A stretch of 64,000 bases of DNA, taken from NCBI GenBank assembly GCA_004764695.1, contig SMSO01000035.1:370001-434000 (forward strand), read 5' to 3'. The translations under genes were made by a program, and so were the position numbers. Source of the stretch: Schizochytrium sp. TIO01 (lineage: Eukaryota; Sar; Bigyra; Thraustochytrida; Thraustochytriidae). The notes beneath the pieces are model-generated. The model was given only the letters and a program-made list of their open reading frames with translations. It had not been told where the DNA came from and did not search any database. Positions 1-10,101 of the stretch are shown here, one piece after another; position 1 is the first letter of the stretch, and each line of letters opens with the position of its first letter.

Positions 1-483
1 GCAAATTAATGAAGATAGAGTAAGGACGATTTCCCAGAATTTGAAACCAAAATCTCGATACATAATGCCTAATGTAATTGAAAAACATGATACAATTGTT
101 GAATAAACTACAACAAAATGGTTATCAGTCCAATATCCCGCGCTTTTTCTATACAATAGTTCATCCATACTCAGCAAAAAACATAAAAGCAGAATACTGG
201 GGAATACTTTGAATTCCCAAACAAGCATGTTCAGAATTTCTTCTTTCCAAGAGTGATGATTGTCAACCAGTTGTCCTATTTCGGCGAGGCTAGCTGATTT
301 GATGATTTCAAGACTACGATCTGCAAGGCGAAATGACGATGTGGAACGAACAAACTTGTTCGCCCCTTCAGGCGAACCAACAATGTTTTCGGCATGACTT
401 AACGGTGCGACTTGGGTCCCTCTGGCAGGGCCCCATTGTGCTGCTATTGTAGGGGTCAGATTATTGATCATCTTTTTAAGCAT
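1..483 (-). CDS. Multi-pass membrane protein of unknown family, copy 1 (3' part beyond left edge)
   Basis: The minus strand is open from an ATG at 483 to the window edge (161 codons), with an in-frame TGA about 20 codons upstream of that ATG. The N-terminal ~65 residues are polar. A short block IKSASLAEIGQL comes next, then WEFKVFPSILLL and at least two hydrophobic segments. The same blocks occur in the two genes downstream (FRTPSILELHND with WTFKLVP; FRSASFVELGEN with WEVKLWPSIL), so this is a third member of the tandem family. A second ATG lies four codons after the first and could also serve. Function is unknown. Its presence is supported by homology to its neighbours as well as by the open frame. 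The C-terminal two thirds lie outside the window. Confidence 0.8.
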   Translation of the reverse strand, partial: MLKKMINNLTPTIAAQWGPARGTQVAPLSHAENIVGSPEGANKFVRSTSSFRLADRSLEIIKSASLAEIGQLVDNHHSWKEEILNMLVWEFKVFPSILLLCFLLSMDELLYRKSAGYWTDNHFVVVYSTIVSCFSITLGIMYRDFGFKFWEIVLTLSSLIC

Positions 484-2041
484 CCACTCTTCTGTTCCTC
501 CATAATTCGGTTGCCATGAAGCATTTGAAGTTTTGCATAGGCCTCAGAGCGCTCAAATATAATCCAGCAAAGGTTGTTAACGGCATAAAATTGGTACAGA
601 GGCACGTTCTAAACATTTACTAGGAAGATTGTGGTGGTAGTTAGTACGTTATCTTTAAAAGGTGAAAGGCATTGTGCACTCTGGGTAAAATGTATGAGCA
701 AGAGTACATGAAATCAGACAGCACACAATGCGTAGGTCTTCGTAAGAAGACAGTACTCACTAGTCCGTCGCTAATTCTAACTGGTAACGTGCAATCATTT
801 GTCTTTAGATCTCTAGAGAAGTTTTCTTATTTGGGACAAATCCAGTTTATTTTTTAGTTTTGAACGCGGTCTGATTGGTAGATGGCATCAATTCATCACA
901 CTTTTGCTTTGCCGTGCATTTGCTACTGTACGTTCTTTGTCTTACTTGGTTCATTGCACGTCTTGCGCTTCTTTTGCTTTGGGTGTAGATTATGCATATG
1001 TATTAGAATGGTTGCTTTTTAAACAATTATTTACTACCTTGTTCTATTTTCTAAAACATGACTTTTAGGAAAATAAAACATATATAGAAAAAATGGCATT
1101 TTGTCACTACTACTATTACTATTACTAAGCGCCCAACTACTACAAGAAGAAGAACAAGAAGAAAGAGACCATAAAACGGCGCATGTCTCTTATACACTTA
1201 ACCCCGCTGACAAAGGTGGCTTGCAGCATGTCGATTACAGTAAATAGTAGCTTGTGTCTAATCCTATAATAAGGGCTTTTTCGCTGAGAGCAACTAGGAA
1301 AGGACAGCTTGGTCCTTGATTGCCAATAAAAACTCTTAGAATGAACACTTATACTCCAAGAGACTTGCATTCTATAGGTATCAAGATACCGAATTTAACT
1401 ATTTATAATGAAGCATACCAGTTCGGTTTAACTATAAGTTAGTTCCAGTTAGTGCATTCTATTCAGCGCTTTTGCAAATGTGTTACACGCCTGTCTGGAT
1501 TTGACAGCAGCTCCTTTCCTATGCATGTATCCTCCCACTCGATGTTTTGTTGTCGTTGCAATCGCGAAGTGCGGCTATGGATCGATGCTAGTCACCATTC
1601 AATAGATCGATATAAATTTAACTTTTAAAAAAGAGATGTTTTAAATCCTCCTTTCTTTCCTCTTCTGATATACAATAACATCTAGCATTCTAAAAGAATT
1701 GACTATATATGCATTTCCAATGGTATAATATTTTCAGTGCAGTACGTACAATGGTGGAAAGTTGAAATTGCAAAGGCCGCAGTAAACGGAATATGAATTA
1801 GAAAACTTAAATTTTGCTACTGTTATGGCCTAGGGGCCGATGTAAGCTCACAACATCAAGTAGAAGTACATCGTACCGACTTTTTTTTATGAAGAACAAT
1901 TAATTGTCGGTAGCGAGGAACATGATAGATTTTCTGCTGGAATGTGCAACCTTTCCCCCCTATTTCGGTTGCACGCTCATAGTTTACCTCTTAACATAAG
2001 ACAAATCTTTTGGATGAGCGATGATTTCACAAATTCATTTG
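484..2041. other. Intergenic region without a convincing gene
   Basis: AT-rich spacer of 1.56 kb between copies 1 and 2 of the membrane-protein array. Open frames are short (61-76 codons) and look random. GGCCTAGGGGCC near 1828-1839 is a GC-rich near-palindrome in otherwise AT-rich DNA. The spacer must hold the promoter of copy 1 and the 3' end of copy 2, but I see no defined elements. Confidence 0.6.
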
Positions 2042-3493
2042 TTAGGTCCAATTGCGATCACTCACCGTCGCCCTAAAAAAATTTAGTGTCAAAAGAATGC
2101 TGCACAAAATCAAAAGGCTTTCTTGAAGTGGTAATATTTTTGGTTTGATCACAGCCAGATTTAGCCCCGTTAGTTGGTAAAGGATCCGTCTTTGGCATAG
2201 GTCCTGACCGTGTTCTACAAATGCAAGGATCAAGCCACGAATGCAGACCCCTACTGGAGATACACCATAGTTTATAGACATGTAAATTGCTACAAATGTT
2301 GCAGCAAATATAACAACTTTTTCTCCAAGGCCTTCATCATGCATGTGTAAAAGAAGGCGCTCAGTAGCAAGGTCTGCTCGGATAACAAGCATTGTCACAA
2401 ATGTGGTTCTCGGTACTGGACCTTCCTGTCGAGATTTTAACTTCTTCTGCATATATAATGTAGCTTTAATATTTGCATATGTACCCAAAAGCTCCGTAAG
2501 AGATGTAATGAATATTGAGAGAGCAAATGCATAAGGTGATTGTAGAAATAGAATTGCAGTCTGTCCCGAAAAGTAGAATGCAATCTTGACAAGAAGAGTA
2601 TATCCGGACATGATCGTTCGACGAGATCCGTTTGGAAACATCCATAGCAACACAAAACTAACGACATCTGCGACTAAGAATCTTCCTACGAGGATGCAGA
2701 TAATAGGGTATAGGATTCCTGTAATGATCATCTCCATGAGCCAATCTGTAATGTGTGATACGACATAACCATATTGAAAAATCACAAATACAGATGACCA
2801 GCCGACCACACCCATCAGCAAAGAAGTTAGTATTGTTGGTTTTGAACACGCCCTTCCTCCCTCGATTATTTGTGCAATGAAACTCTGAAGAAAAGCGCTA
2901 ATTCCAAATATGAGACAAAGAATGAAAAGAGACATTTGATCATTCCATGGGAAACCTTGTTGTACACAGACCATCAACAGGCTTGCAGTGCAAGCTGACT
3001 TCCCCAAGACAATGAGCGCAATGCTAAAGGGATGAAGCTCAAAATTGAGATAGGTCAGAACAATAAACACAGTGAAGTAAACGTCGCCCATAACAAAGTA
3101 TACCATTAAAGGGGACGCCGGAGAGTCATCTTTCAAGAATGGATCAATATAATATGTAAATGCATCATTCAGACCTATGCTTACCACGAGCATCAAGATA
3201 AGGGGCACAAGCTTGAAAGTCCAGGTGAAGATGTGAATAATATCTTGTAGTAGCGTAGGTGTGGCTTTCGCATCGTTATGCAGCTCCAAAATACTTGGCG
3301 TACGAAATTGTCTGCCATTTATAAATGTTGGTGTAAAGTCACTTCCTATTTGACTCTTGTCTGGTTCAGATTCGGTGCTTCTCTGAATGTTGCTTTGCTG
3401 ACTTTCAAAGCTCTGCTCCCTTTCGCAAAGCTGTAGACTCTCGCAACATGATTCAGGTGCAGGGGTAACACGAGCTGTTCCTTTTCCAGACAT
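2042..3493 (-). CDS. Multi-pass membrane protein of unknown family, copy 2
   Basis: 483-residue protein. The open frame extends upstream to a TTG at 3526, but the first ATG is at 3493 (MSGKGTARV). About 85 polar residues precede a hydrophobic body with roughly 8-10 membrane segments. Marks shared with copy 3 include FRTPSILELHND just before the first membrane segment, QQGFPW, the run YPIICILVGRFLVADV followed by LLWMFPNGS, ERLLLHMHDE, GEKVVIFAA, a basic QRR after the last long hydrophobic stretch, and the C-terminal block LTLNFF. By eye the two full copies are clearly homologous along their whole length. I recognise no enzyme, channel or transporter signature and propose no function. Same-strand neighbours at 1.5-kb spacing suggest tandem duplication with separate promoters. 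Confidence 0.85.
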   Translation of the reverse strand: MSGKGTARVTPAPESCCESLQLCEREQSFESQQSNIQRSTESEPDKSQIGSDFTPTFINGRQFRTPSILELHNDAKATPTLLQDIIHIFTWTFKLVPLILMLVVSIGLNDAFTYYIDPFLKDDSPASPLMVYFVMGDVYFTVFIVLTYLNFELHPFSIALIVLGKSACTASLLMVCVQQGFPWNDQMSLFILCLIFGISAFLQSFIAQIIEGGRACSKPTILTSLLMGVVGWSSVFVIFQYGYVVSHITDWLMEMIITGILYPIICILVGRFLVADVVSFVLLWMFPNGSRRTIMSGYTLLVKIAFYFSGQTAILFLQSPYAFALSIFITSLTELLGTYANIKATLYMQKKLKSRQEGPVPRTTFVTMLVIRADLATERLLLHMHDEGLGEKVVIFAATFVAIYMSINYGVSPVGVCIRGLILAFVEHGQDLCQRRILYQLTGLNLAVIKPKILPLQESLLILCSILLTLNFFRATVSDRNWT

Positions 3494-4982
3494 AGTGCCA
3501 TGAGCGCTACACTGAGTTGCAAACAAGCATTTTCGAAATGTATATTAGCCTTGGACGTTATTTCTGAAGGCTTACTTTACACCGTCATGATGAAGGCTAC
3601 AAGTTATACGAGTCACAAAAGACACTGTGAGAGAAGAGGGAAATCGTACTTCTTTGTATAACATCATAAGACTACTTATCAATCCTTCTGGTTCCCAACT
3701 ATATCTGATATTTAAAGTGCGTAGTCGCTACAGCTATGGCTATTACGGTAATCATGAGCTTAAATGTACTACGATGAATATCCGTTGAAATCTTGCATAA
3801 AAATCTTCTCCGGCAAGCCTCCCACACATGCTAACATATAAGCCTCACTTTGATTTCCGTGCTTCCGATGGAGGTTCAAATACACTTTCACATAATCACA
3901 ACACAAAACGTTTTAAAAGATGCGTTTCAGAATCCGTGCCGGACCAAAGGAGTCCTTCAAGTTGCGCGCTGTTTTGAAATCACTCCCGACATGCAAAGAG
4001 AACATAGCCAGACAACGCTACTACTCGCACCAGAGGCGATGTACTACTGGTATACTGGTGGAGGACAAGTAGAGACCGGGCTGGTGCAACAAACGTGGAG
4101 TTGTTCGTTGAGGAGTAACGTAACGGCGGTCCATATCTTACAAATTAACTATTCAGTCACCCTACTACCCAGAAAGACAATTTGTAAACCTTCTGTTGTT
4201 GTGAATTTGAGGTATATGGCCCCGTGCCACGATGGTGATGTGAGAATTAGAATGTAAGAAGAGTGGGGAGATACTTATTATTATTATACCTTTTAAACTT
4301 TTAAGTTCAATTTCGGTTTTAAAAAAAAAAAAAAAAAAAACTGAAATAAAGCAGGGTTTAATTATTTTTTAAAATCAACTCTCCTTTCAATCGAGAGTAA
4401 GATTTATTTCTAATCTTGTGCTTGCCAGTTGCGAGGTACTCTGATCCCCAGAATTAAGAGGGATCTTCAAATTTCAGGGTTCCGAAACATGTAGCTCTAA
4501 GGCTTGCATTTTGCATTTGTTTTGCGCTTCTTTTTTTTTTTTTCATTTTTTAAAATCAAAAAGTAACCCTACGATGTCAGAAAATTAGGTGGGAGTTTGA
4601 CCATCAATCTTAGAGATTGAGCTCGTGCACATATTAGAGCCGATCTTTGCCTCACCAACATGCTCGTTACGCTGTGGACGGATATATCAAATTGTGTTGC
4701 TCTCTTCAGCCCCCTTGCGCTTGCGCAACGTGTTATTAGTAAAGACAATATATAGTCGTTAAGGCAGGGGCTAACATAAAAAAAAAAAAGAGGAAAAAAC
4801 AAAAACAAAAAACAAGGACGAGAGAGAAATTAGATATTTTACATAGAAGAATGAAGATAACAAGCATCTAGATGAGATCTTTCTGATCGCAGATAAATCA
4901 TCATATATGACAAAACCTAAATCTCGATACATCATTGTACCTTATTCTATTGTACATGATTTTACAGTTCGCTACTTTAATC
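3494..4982. other. Intergenic region without a convincing gene
   Basis: Spacer between copies 2 and 3 of the array. A 135-codon frame at 3850-4257 (first ATG 3868) has no recognisable domain and an amino-acid mix that looks random. A 20-base A run lies at 4321-4340 and T-rich runs near 4530-4545. Nothing else is evident. Confidence 0.6.
4321..4340. repeat. A20 homopolymer
   Basis: Twenty consecutive A residues in the spacer between two membrane-protein genes. No duplicated flanks are visible that would mark it as a retrotransposed tail. Confidence 0.9.
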
Positions 4983-6332
4983 TTATTGCGAAGCCCAAAA
5001 GAAGTTGAACGTCATTAGAATAAGACAGATATTGTTCATATTTTCGCGTAAAGATAGAAAGTGTGGCTTTATACCAACAACACTGAGACCAGATGCCAAA
5101 AGCAGTACGCGCCGTTGCAGCATATCCTGAACAAACTCTGCAAGTATAAGCACAAGGCCACGTATGGCGAACTCCTCAACAGAGATTGCAGTGTTTGCTC
5201 CACTTATTCCTGAGCTAATCGCCAATGTAATTGCAGAAAAAATGACCAACTTTTCTCCAATCGATTCATCGTGCGTGTGTAATACCAAACGCTCACTTGC
5301 GAGTGACGCTCTTACAGCGAACCACTGCTCAATCACGAATTCGCTTTCTTTGTCAAAATCATTTTTCTCAGCTTTTGCCTGTATCCACTTCGTTGCTAGA
5401 ACATTGATGTAGGTACCAGCAAGCTCGGATACTGTTGTGACTGCTACAGACAGACCGAACGAGTAAGACGATGATACAAACATAATCGCAATTTGCCCTG
5501 ATAAAGAGAATGCGATTTTGACGAGAATGGAGTAGTAACTCATAACAGCTTTGCACGATCCCTGTGGGAATGCCCAAAGTAGCATGAAGCTGTAGAAATC
5601 AGCAACAAGTAGCCGACCAACACATATTGAAATAATGGGATAGGCAAGCCCTGTTACTAACCATTCCACAATCCAATTATTTAGGTTGGAAGAGAGACAG
5701 CCATACTCAAAAATAACAATAATGGCAATTCCGGAAACTAGCCAAGTAGTAAGAGAAACAAAAATCGCTCGGAAACTGCATGGATGAGCGACTTGGATCA
5801 TTTGGGCAGTATATACATTCACAGCACCAGAGAATCCAAAGGCAATGCTCAGAAAGGCAAGTGATTTATGGAGGTCCCAAGGGAAACCTTGCTCAATCAT
5901 CAAGGCGAGGAGCGCTCCGCATGTTACAAACATAGTGGTCAACACGATTAGTATATGTACCCATTTCATGTTAAATCCTCGGTAAATATTTGTTGCAGAA
6001 ACTGAAAAGCATGCAAATCCAATGATTGGATTGATAATCATACGGTAGGTGTCATCCATTGATTTAACGAGGTAGGCGGCAAACCACCTGTTGAGGATAA
6101 TCGCTATAATTACAAAAAGTATTGATGGCCAGAGTTTCACTTCCCAGCGAAGAATATGAAGGGCGTCATCTTTCCATGTCACACAATTTGGAATATTTTC
6201 ACCTAGCTCGACGAAGCTTGCTGATCGGAAAGTTCGCCCAAGACTTACAGTTGAAAGTCGGGCGACCTCTTTCAGAGCTATATCATTGTCCTCTTCATCA
6301 GCAGGCACAATCCGGATGCCTCGGGTAGACAT
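4983..6332 (-). CDS. Multi-pass membrane protein of unknown family, copy 3
   Basis: 449 residues, ATG at 6332, TAA at 4983-4985. About 65 polar, acidic residues lead to FRSASFVELGEN and then WEVKLWPSIL, which opens the membrane body. I count roughly 8-10 hydrophobic segments. Conserved with copy 2: EQGFPW, FEYG, YPIISICVGRLLVADF, LLWAFPQGS, LVKIAF..SGQ, SELAGTYIN, ERLVLHTHDE, GEKLVIFSA, LQRR and a C-terminal FNFFWASQ. The conserved polar pair HDE/GEK between late membrane segments is the most likely functional site, but this is inference. The protein is slightly shorter than copy 2, mostly at the N-terminus. The gene is divergent from the K+ channel gene, with 1.4 kb between the starts. The family is not recognised. 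Confidence 0.87.
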   Translation of the reverse strand: MSTRGIRIVPADEEDNDIALKEVARLSTVSLGRTFRSASFVELGENIPNCVTWKDDALHILRWEVKLWPSILFVIIAIILNRWFAAYLVKSMDDTYRMIINPIIGFACFSVSATNIYRGFNMKWVHILIVLTTMFVTCGALLALMIEQGFPWDLHKSLAFLSIAFGFSGAVNVYTAQMIQVAHPCSFRAIFVSLTTWLVSGIAIIVIFEYGCLSSNLNNWIVEWLVTGLAYPIISICVGRLLVADFYSFMLLWAFPQGSCKAVMSYYSILVKIAFSLSGQIAIMFVSSSYSFGLSVAVTTVSELAGTYINVLATKWIQAKAEKNDFDKESEFVIEQWFAVRASLASERLVLHTHDESIGEKLVIFSAITLAISSGISGANTAISVEEFAIRGLVLILAEFVQDMLQRRVLLLASGLSVVGIKPHFLSLRENMNNICLILMTFNFFWASQ

Positions 6333-7527
6333 GCCCTAATGTGTCTGAGCCACGCGCCCTCAGCTTCTGCATCCGACGTGATGCTGTGTCGTGGACACTC
6401 CCATATCGGTCTGCCGGCGACCGACCTATTTATGCGTTTGCAGCCTCCCTCAAAACCAAGCCTCAATTTAGTCCTTCCCTTCTTTGTTCTGTTGGAAATC
6501 CTTAGTGAAATAATGGAAATTCACATTATAAGTAGAAAGTAAATTCCTGTCTCAACGGTCGGCTGGTCGCTCTTAACAGGATACCATGATGGCAGGTAGC
6601 AGGTTACTACCATGGACAATTGTACTGAGCCTATTAGCTACGCAGTATTTCGGTACTTTGGCTTTCGTGTTTTGGGGTGGTCAGAGTTTTGGTTGACTGA
6701 GGCTAACATTCTATACATTAACTGCCATTGGGCCTGGCCACTCGTAGAAACATCGTTCAGGGTCATAACGCTGTCAGTGTAACGATCAGCTAGCTACGAT
6801 TCAAGTGTTGTTTTCAGATGAACATGAGAACGCAAATACACACCTCTCCACTGCTCCTCCGGATATCTAGCATCAGAGAAGTAGTATTACTACTTCAATT
6901 AATTAGTGATCGTTGTGGCTTGAATTAAAAAAAGATTTTAACCGATCTCCTCACTTATTAGAGTTTAACGCATAAAATTTGCAAAAGGTATTTCTTGTGG
7001 TGACGTGGACTAAGGCACAAGTTAAAAAAATAATGTGATGACAAGAAAGTAGTACGAGTAGGAGAGTAGGAAAGAATAGTGAGCAGTAGCTAAGTGTCGC
7101 TCAGTCAGCGTCAACAGACTGAGCAGGATGCCTCTACCGTCAAAGTTCATTTTATACTGTCATAGTATCTACTTTGAGCTGTTTACTTATACATTCAAGT
7201 AAATACCTTTATTAAGAACTGGTGAACGTTGAAAGAATTAACAAGTGGTTACTTATAGCGGATTTATAGAATAAGATAATGATAATAAATAGAAAACTCA
7301 CAAACTTACTGACAGTGTGTATCAATTTATAGAACACTTGAGCTGGCATAGTAAATAGTAATGATGACGATGATCAGCATCATGTATTCGAGTTCAAGAT
7401 ACAACATAGAGAATCAGGTTTGTAGACCCGCCCTTGCGCCTTGCAGAGCTCGAGGAATTCGAGGAGTCAGACAATCACTTTTCGAATGCAGATATAGTAG
7501 GCACTACCGTAGAACTTCGAGGTTTTA

Positions 7528-7549
7528 AGCCGCCACCTGAGCGGCGGCT
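7528..7549. repeat. GC-rich inverted repeat (hairpin) upstream of K+ channel gene
   Basis: AGCCGCC at 7528-7534 pairs with GGCGGCT at 7543-7549 across an 8-base loop. It lies about 165 bases before the channel ATG, in otherwise AT-rich DNA, so it may fall in the promoter or the 5' UTR. Confidence 0.7.
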
Positions 7550-7554
7550 ACAAA

Positions 7555-7568
7555 CCTGGCTAGCCAGG
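7555..7568. repeat. 14-bp perfect palindrome upstream of K+ channel gene
   Basis: CCTGGCTAGCCAGG is a perfect palindrome starting six bases after the preceding hairpin. It could be a dimeric transcription-factor site or an RNA stem. The function is not known. Confidence 0.7.
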
Positions 7569-7713
7569 CTCTGGTTTTTGTTTTGTAGTCGTCCAGAATT
7601 ACTTATCTGATATAACCTGTTGCATTCTAAAAAATCCTGGCTGAATATAACATTAACATTTTAGAAGGCGCATAGGACGAAAGGAAACAAAATACATTCA
7701 ATTTTTGGCAATC

Positions 7714-10101
7714 ATGTTAAACGTTGCAGCATCAAAATCTCGTCATAACCAGAACAATGATGACCAGCGTAAGCGTGATGCTCATAGCAATAAACTTGCT
7801 GTGAGAGCCCATTCATCGAACAATGCCGGACCTCAACCCCAAACAAATATTCTTGCGCTTCAGCAAAACCTGGACAGGCAAACGCATAGCTTTTCAATAC
7901 CCAAAGAATCTACTCAAAATGATGGGACTCAATCCTTAGGCTTACTTAATACAGTCAAGCCATCTTCGGCAACCTTAAAGTTAGCAATGATGCGCGATGA
8001 TGCGCACGAATCAAACCGAGAAGATCCTAACGCCATGATTGGTCATGGACTTGCGTTTCATGAACAAGCGATGCTTCGGGATGATAACATCTGGCTAGCT
8101 GCGTACCAGCAACATGCACAATTTCGGGGAGAAGACGACTCAGCACAAACACCTGAGGAGGAGGAGGATATCAGTAGTATTGGAAGTATTGGAACAGACC
8201 TAACATCTAGAGATCAAAGTCCAGTGAATCACAAACCAGATGAAGATGATATGCTTGACCGTGAGCAAAGAATCTCGCAAACCTTAACAAAAAGTTCAAA
8301 TAAGTCCAGACATACCCACCACAAAACGCCTGACTATCCAGGACAAGGTGGCCATTTAAGTCCATCAACATCGGAAACCACATTAAAGTCTGGTAATGTA
8401 ATCAAGGAAGGTCTTGAACTTCTATTTTTAATGGTATGGCACTTTACTATATATCCACACTGGAAACTCTATCGAGCTTGGGAGATCCTCGTGGTAATTC
8501 TCGTAGTTTTTAACAGTGTTATGCTACCGTATGAATTAGCGTTTTGGGCAGATATCGAAACGTCGGAGATTATTGAATCGATTAATAGAATTTCCGATGT
8601 GCTCTTTTGGTTGGATCTCGTGCAAAATTTCTTCCTTGCACATGTCGACGAATGGGGGACTTTGCACACACAGAAAGGTGAGATTGCTAGAGCTTACTTT
8701 GCGTCTTGGTTCTGGGTCGACTTCATCGCATGTGTGCCATTTGAGCTTTTTGTTCCTGGCTACCTAGTTTCGGCTTCCGATTTACTAAAGTGCATAAGGT
8801 TGCTGAGACTAGCCAAAATCTTGCGGTTCATGGATCGTTTCAAATTTGCAAAGGTAGCACGTATTTTTCGATTATTCCTTACCGTTCTTATGCTTTGTCA
8901 TTGGGTTGCTTGTATATGGTTCCGTCTTGGAGTCACGATGCTTGACTCTGGGGAGTGTTCTCTTGACTCTATTGGGAGCTCATCAGAAGACAGCTCTCCT
9001 CAGAAGGCGCAAATTTCTCCAATTTTAAAGCTACAATCATGCTCTTGGCTTATCGAGCATGGGTTTGCGGATGCAGAAATTCCATTACACTCTATATATC
9101 TTCGATCCTTGTATTGGTCTATCACAACTATCATGACCGTTGGATATGGAGACATTATCCCTGTGAATTTAAGGGAGCACGTGTTTTATATTTTCGTTAC
9201 AATCGTTGGAGCTGGTGTATACGCCAATGTATTTTCCACCATTGTTCGGATTATCGACCGCATGAACGCAGTAAACAATGAATTTGCTGCAATTATGGAG
9301 GACATGAATGCACAAATGAGGTATCTTCGATTTCCATTCGAGCTACGAAATAAAATTTTCTCATACTATGATCATCTTTTCCAAAAGCAGAAGTATATGC
9401 TTTCTGGGAAAGCGCCCTTCTACAGGTCACTCTCAAGATCAATTGCATCAACCTGCGCAGAACATCTATTCTTCAGAAATGTCGAGAATGCCGCTTTTTT
9501 GCAAGACTGCTCAACCCCTTTTCTATTGGAGATATGTGCAGCTCTAAATCGTATGGTATGCGTTCCTCAACAGCTGATTATACGTCAGGGCGATGCATCT
9601 GATGCATGGTTTTTAATAGACAACGGAGAATGCGAAGTACTACAAAGGCCTGAATGTAGTGGTGAGGATAGCGAGGCACAGGTCCTTCGCACTCTTGGCA
9701 AAGGCGATCAATTCGGGGAGATAGGACTGCTCACAGGGAAGTATCGTACAGCCACTGTACGTGCAACTGATTTTTGTGAGCTCAACTATCTTACCGTAAC
9801 ATCATTCTACCGTCTACTAGGACGATACCAGCAGGATAATAAACGGATTCTTCATAATTGTGTAAATATGCTTCGGAAAGCAAAATTGAATGACTTGCCA
9901 TCCAAACAGACCAAGGCTGAAGCATCCTCCTCAATTTGGCTGCATAGCTCTAAAACCAACAATCATTATCCATTTTCAGCAGAGCCTGACCTATCAGCAG
10001 CAAAGACAGAACTTACTGTTGCTTCTCTTTCAGATGATGAACAAGAAGAGGAAAACCCAAGGTTTCAGAACTCGCATCTCTTACCAAATAGTGTCTGGTA
10101 G
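7714..10101 (+). CDS. Cyclic-nucleotide-binding-domain potassium channel (CNG/HCN/EAG superfamily)
   Basis: 795 residues from the first ATG at 7714; the frame opens at a TTG three codons earlier. Residues 1-~240 are polar and probably disordered, with no PAS domain visible. S1-S6 follow: S1 near 255-275, an S4 around 354-385 with regularly spaced basic residues (IRLLRLAKILRFMDRFKFAK), and a pore with MTVGYGD at 474-480. TVGYGD is the K+-selective filter signature. After a C-linker, a cyclic-nucleotide-binding domain spans about 600-705. Its phosphate-binding cassette reads FGEIGLL then YRTATV, retaining the Glu and Arg used for nucleotide binding in CNG/HCN proteins. Predicted role: plasma-membrane or endomembrane K+ conductance gated by voltage and possibly cAMP/cGMP. 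The subfamily cannot be fixed by eye. The gene converges on the NET/zinc-finger gene, 616 bp apart. Confidence 0.93.
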   Translation: MLNVAASKSRHNQNNDDQRKRDAHSNKLAVRAHSSNNAGPQPQTNILALQQNLDRQTHSFSIPKESTQNDGTQSLGLLNTVKPSSATLKLAMMRDDAHESNREDPNAMIGHGLAFHEQAMLRDDNIWLAAYQQHAQFRGEDDSAQTPEEEEDISSIGSIGTDLTSRDQSPVNHKPDEDDMLDREQRISQTLTKSSNKSRHTHHKTPDYPGQGGHLSPSTSETTLKSGNVIKEGLELLFLMVWHFTIYPHWKLYRAWEILVVILVVFNSVMLPYELAFWADIETSEIIESINRISDVLFWLDLVQNFFLAHVDEWGTLHTQKGEIARAYFASWFWVDFIACVPFELFVPGYLVSASDLLKCIRLLRLAKILRFMDRFKFAKVARIFRLFLTVLMLCHWVACIWFRLGVTMLDSGECSLDSIGSSSEDSSPQKAQISPILKLQSCSWLIEHGFADAEIPLHSIYLRSLYWSITTIMTVGYGDIIPVNLREHVFYIFVTIVGAGVYANVFSTIVRIIDRMNAVNNEFAAIMEDMNAQMRYLRFPFELRNKIFSYYDHLFQKQKYMLSGKAPFYRSLSRSIASTCAEHLFFRNVENAAFLQDCSTPFLLEICAALNRMVCVPQQLIIRQGDASDAWFLIDNGECEVLQRPECSGEDSEAQVLRTLGKGDQFGEIGLLTGKYRTATVRATDFCELNYLTVTSFYRLLGRYQQDNKRILHNCVNMLRKAKLNDLPSKQTKAEASSSIWLHSSKTNNHYPFSAEPDLSAAKTELTVASLSDDEQEEENPRFQNSHLLPNSVW

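Larger units (their letters stand above)
6333..7713. promoter_or_regulatory. Divergent intergenic region between membrane protein and K+ channel genes
   Basis: Both flanking genes are transcribed away from this 1.38-kb stretch, so it must carry both promoters. The sequence is mostly AT-rich, with a GC-rich patch at 6350-6430 next to the copy 3 start and two adjacent inverted repeats at 7528-7568. I could not identify a TATA box or initiator with confidence. Confidence 0.5.

Noticed and set aside
3868-4257. 130-codon frame on the plus strand between two membrane-protein genes
   Set aside because: No domain, random-looking composition, located in a spacer of a minus-strand tandem array; frame of this length is possible by chance.
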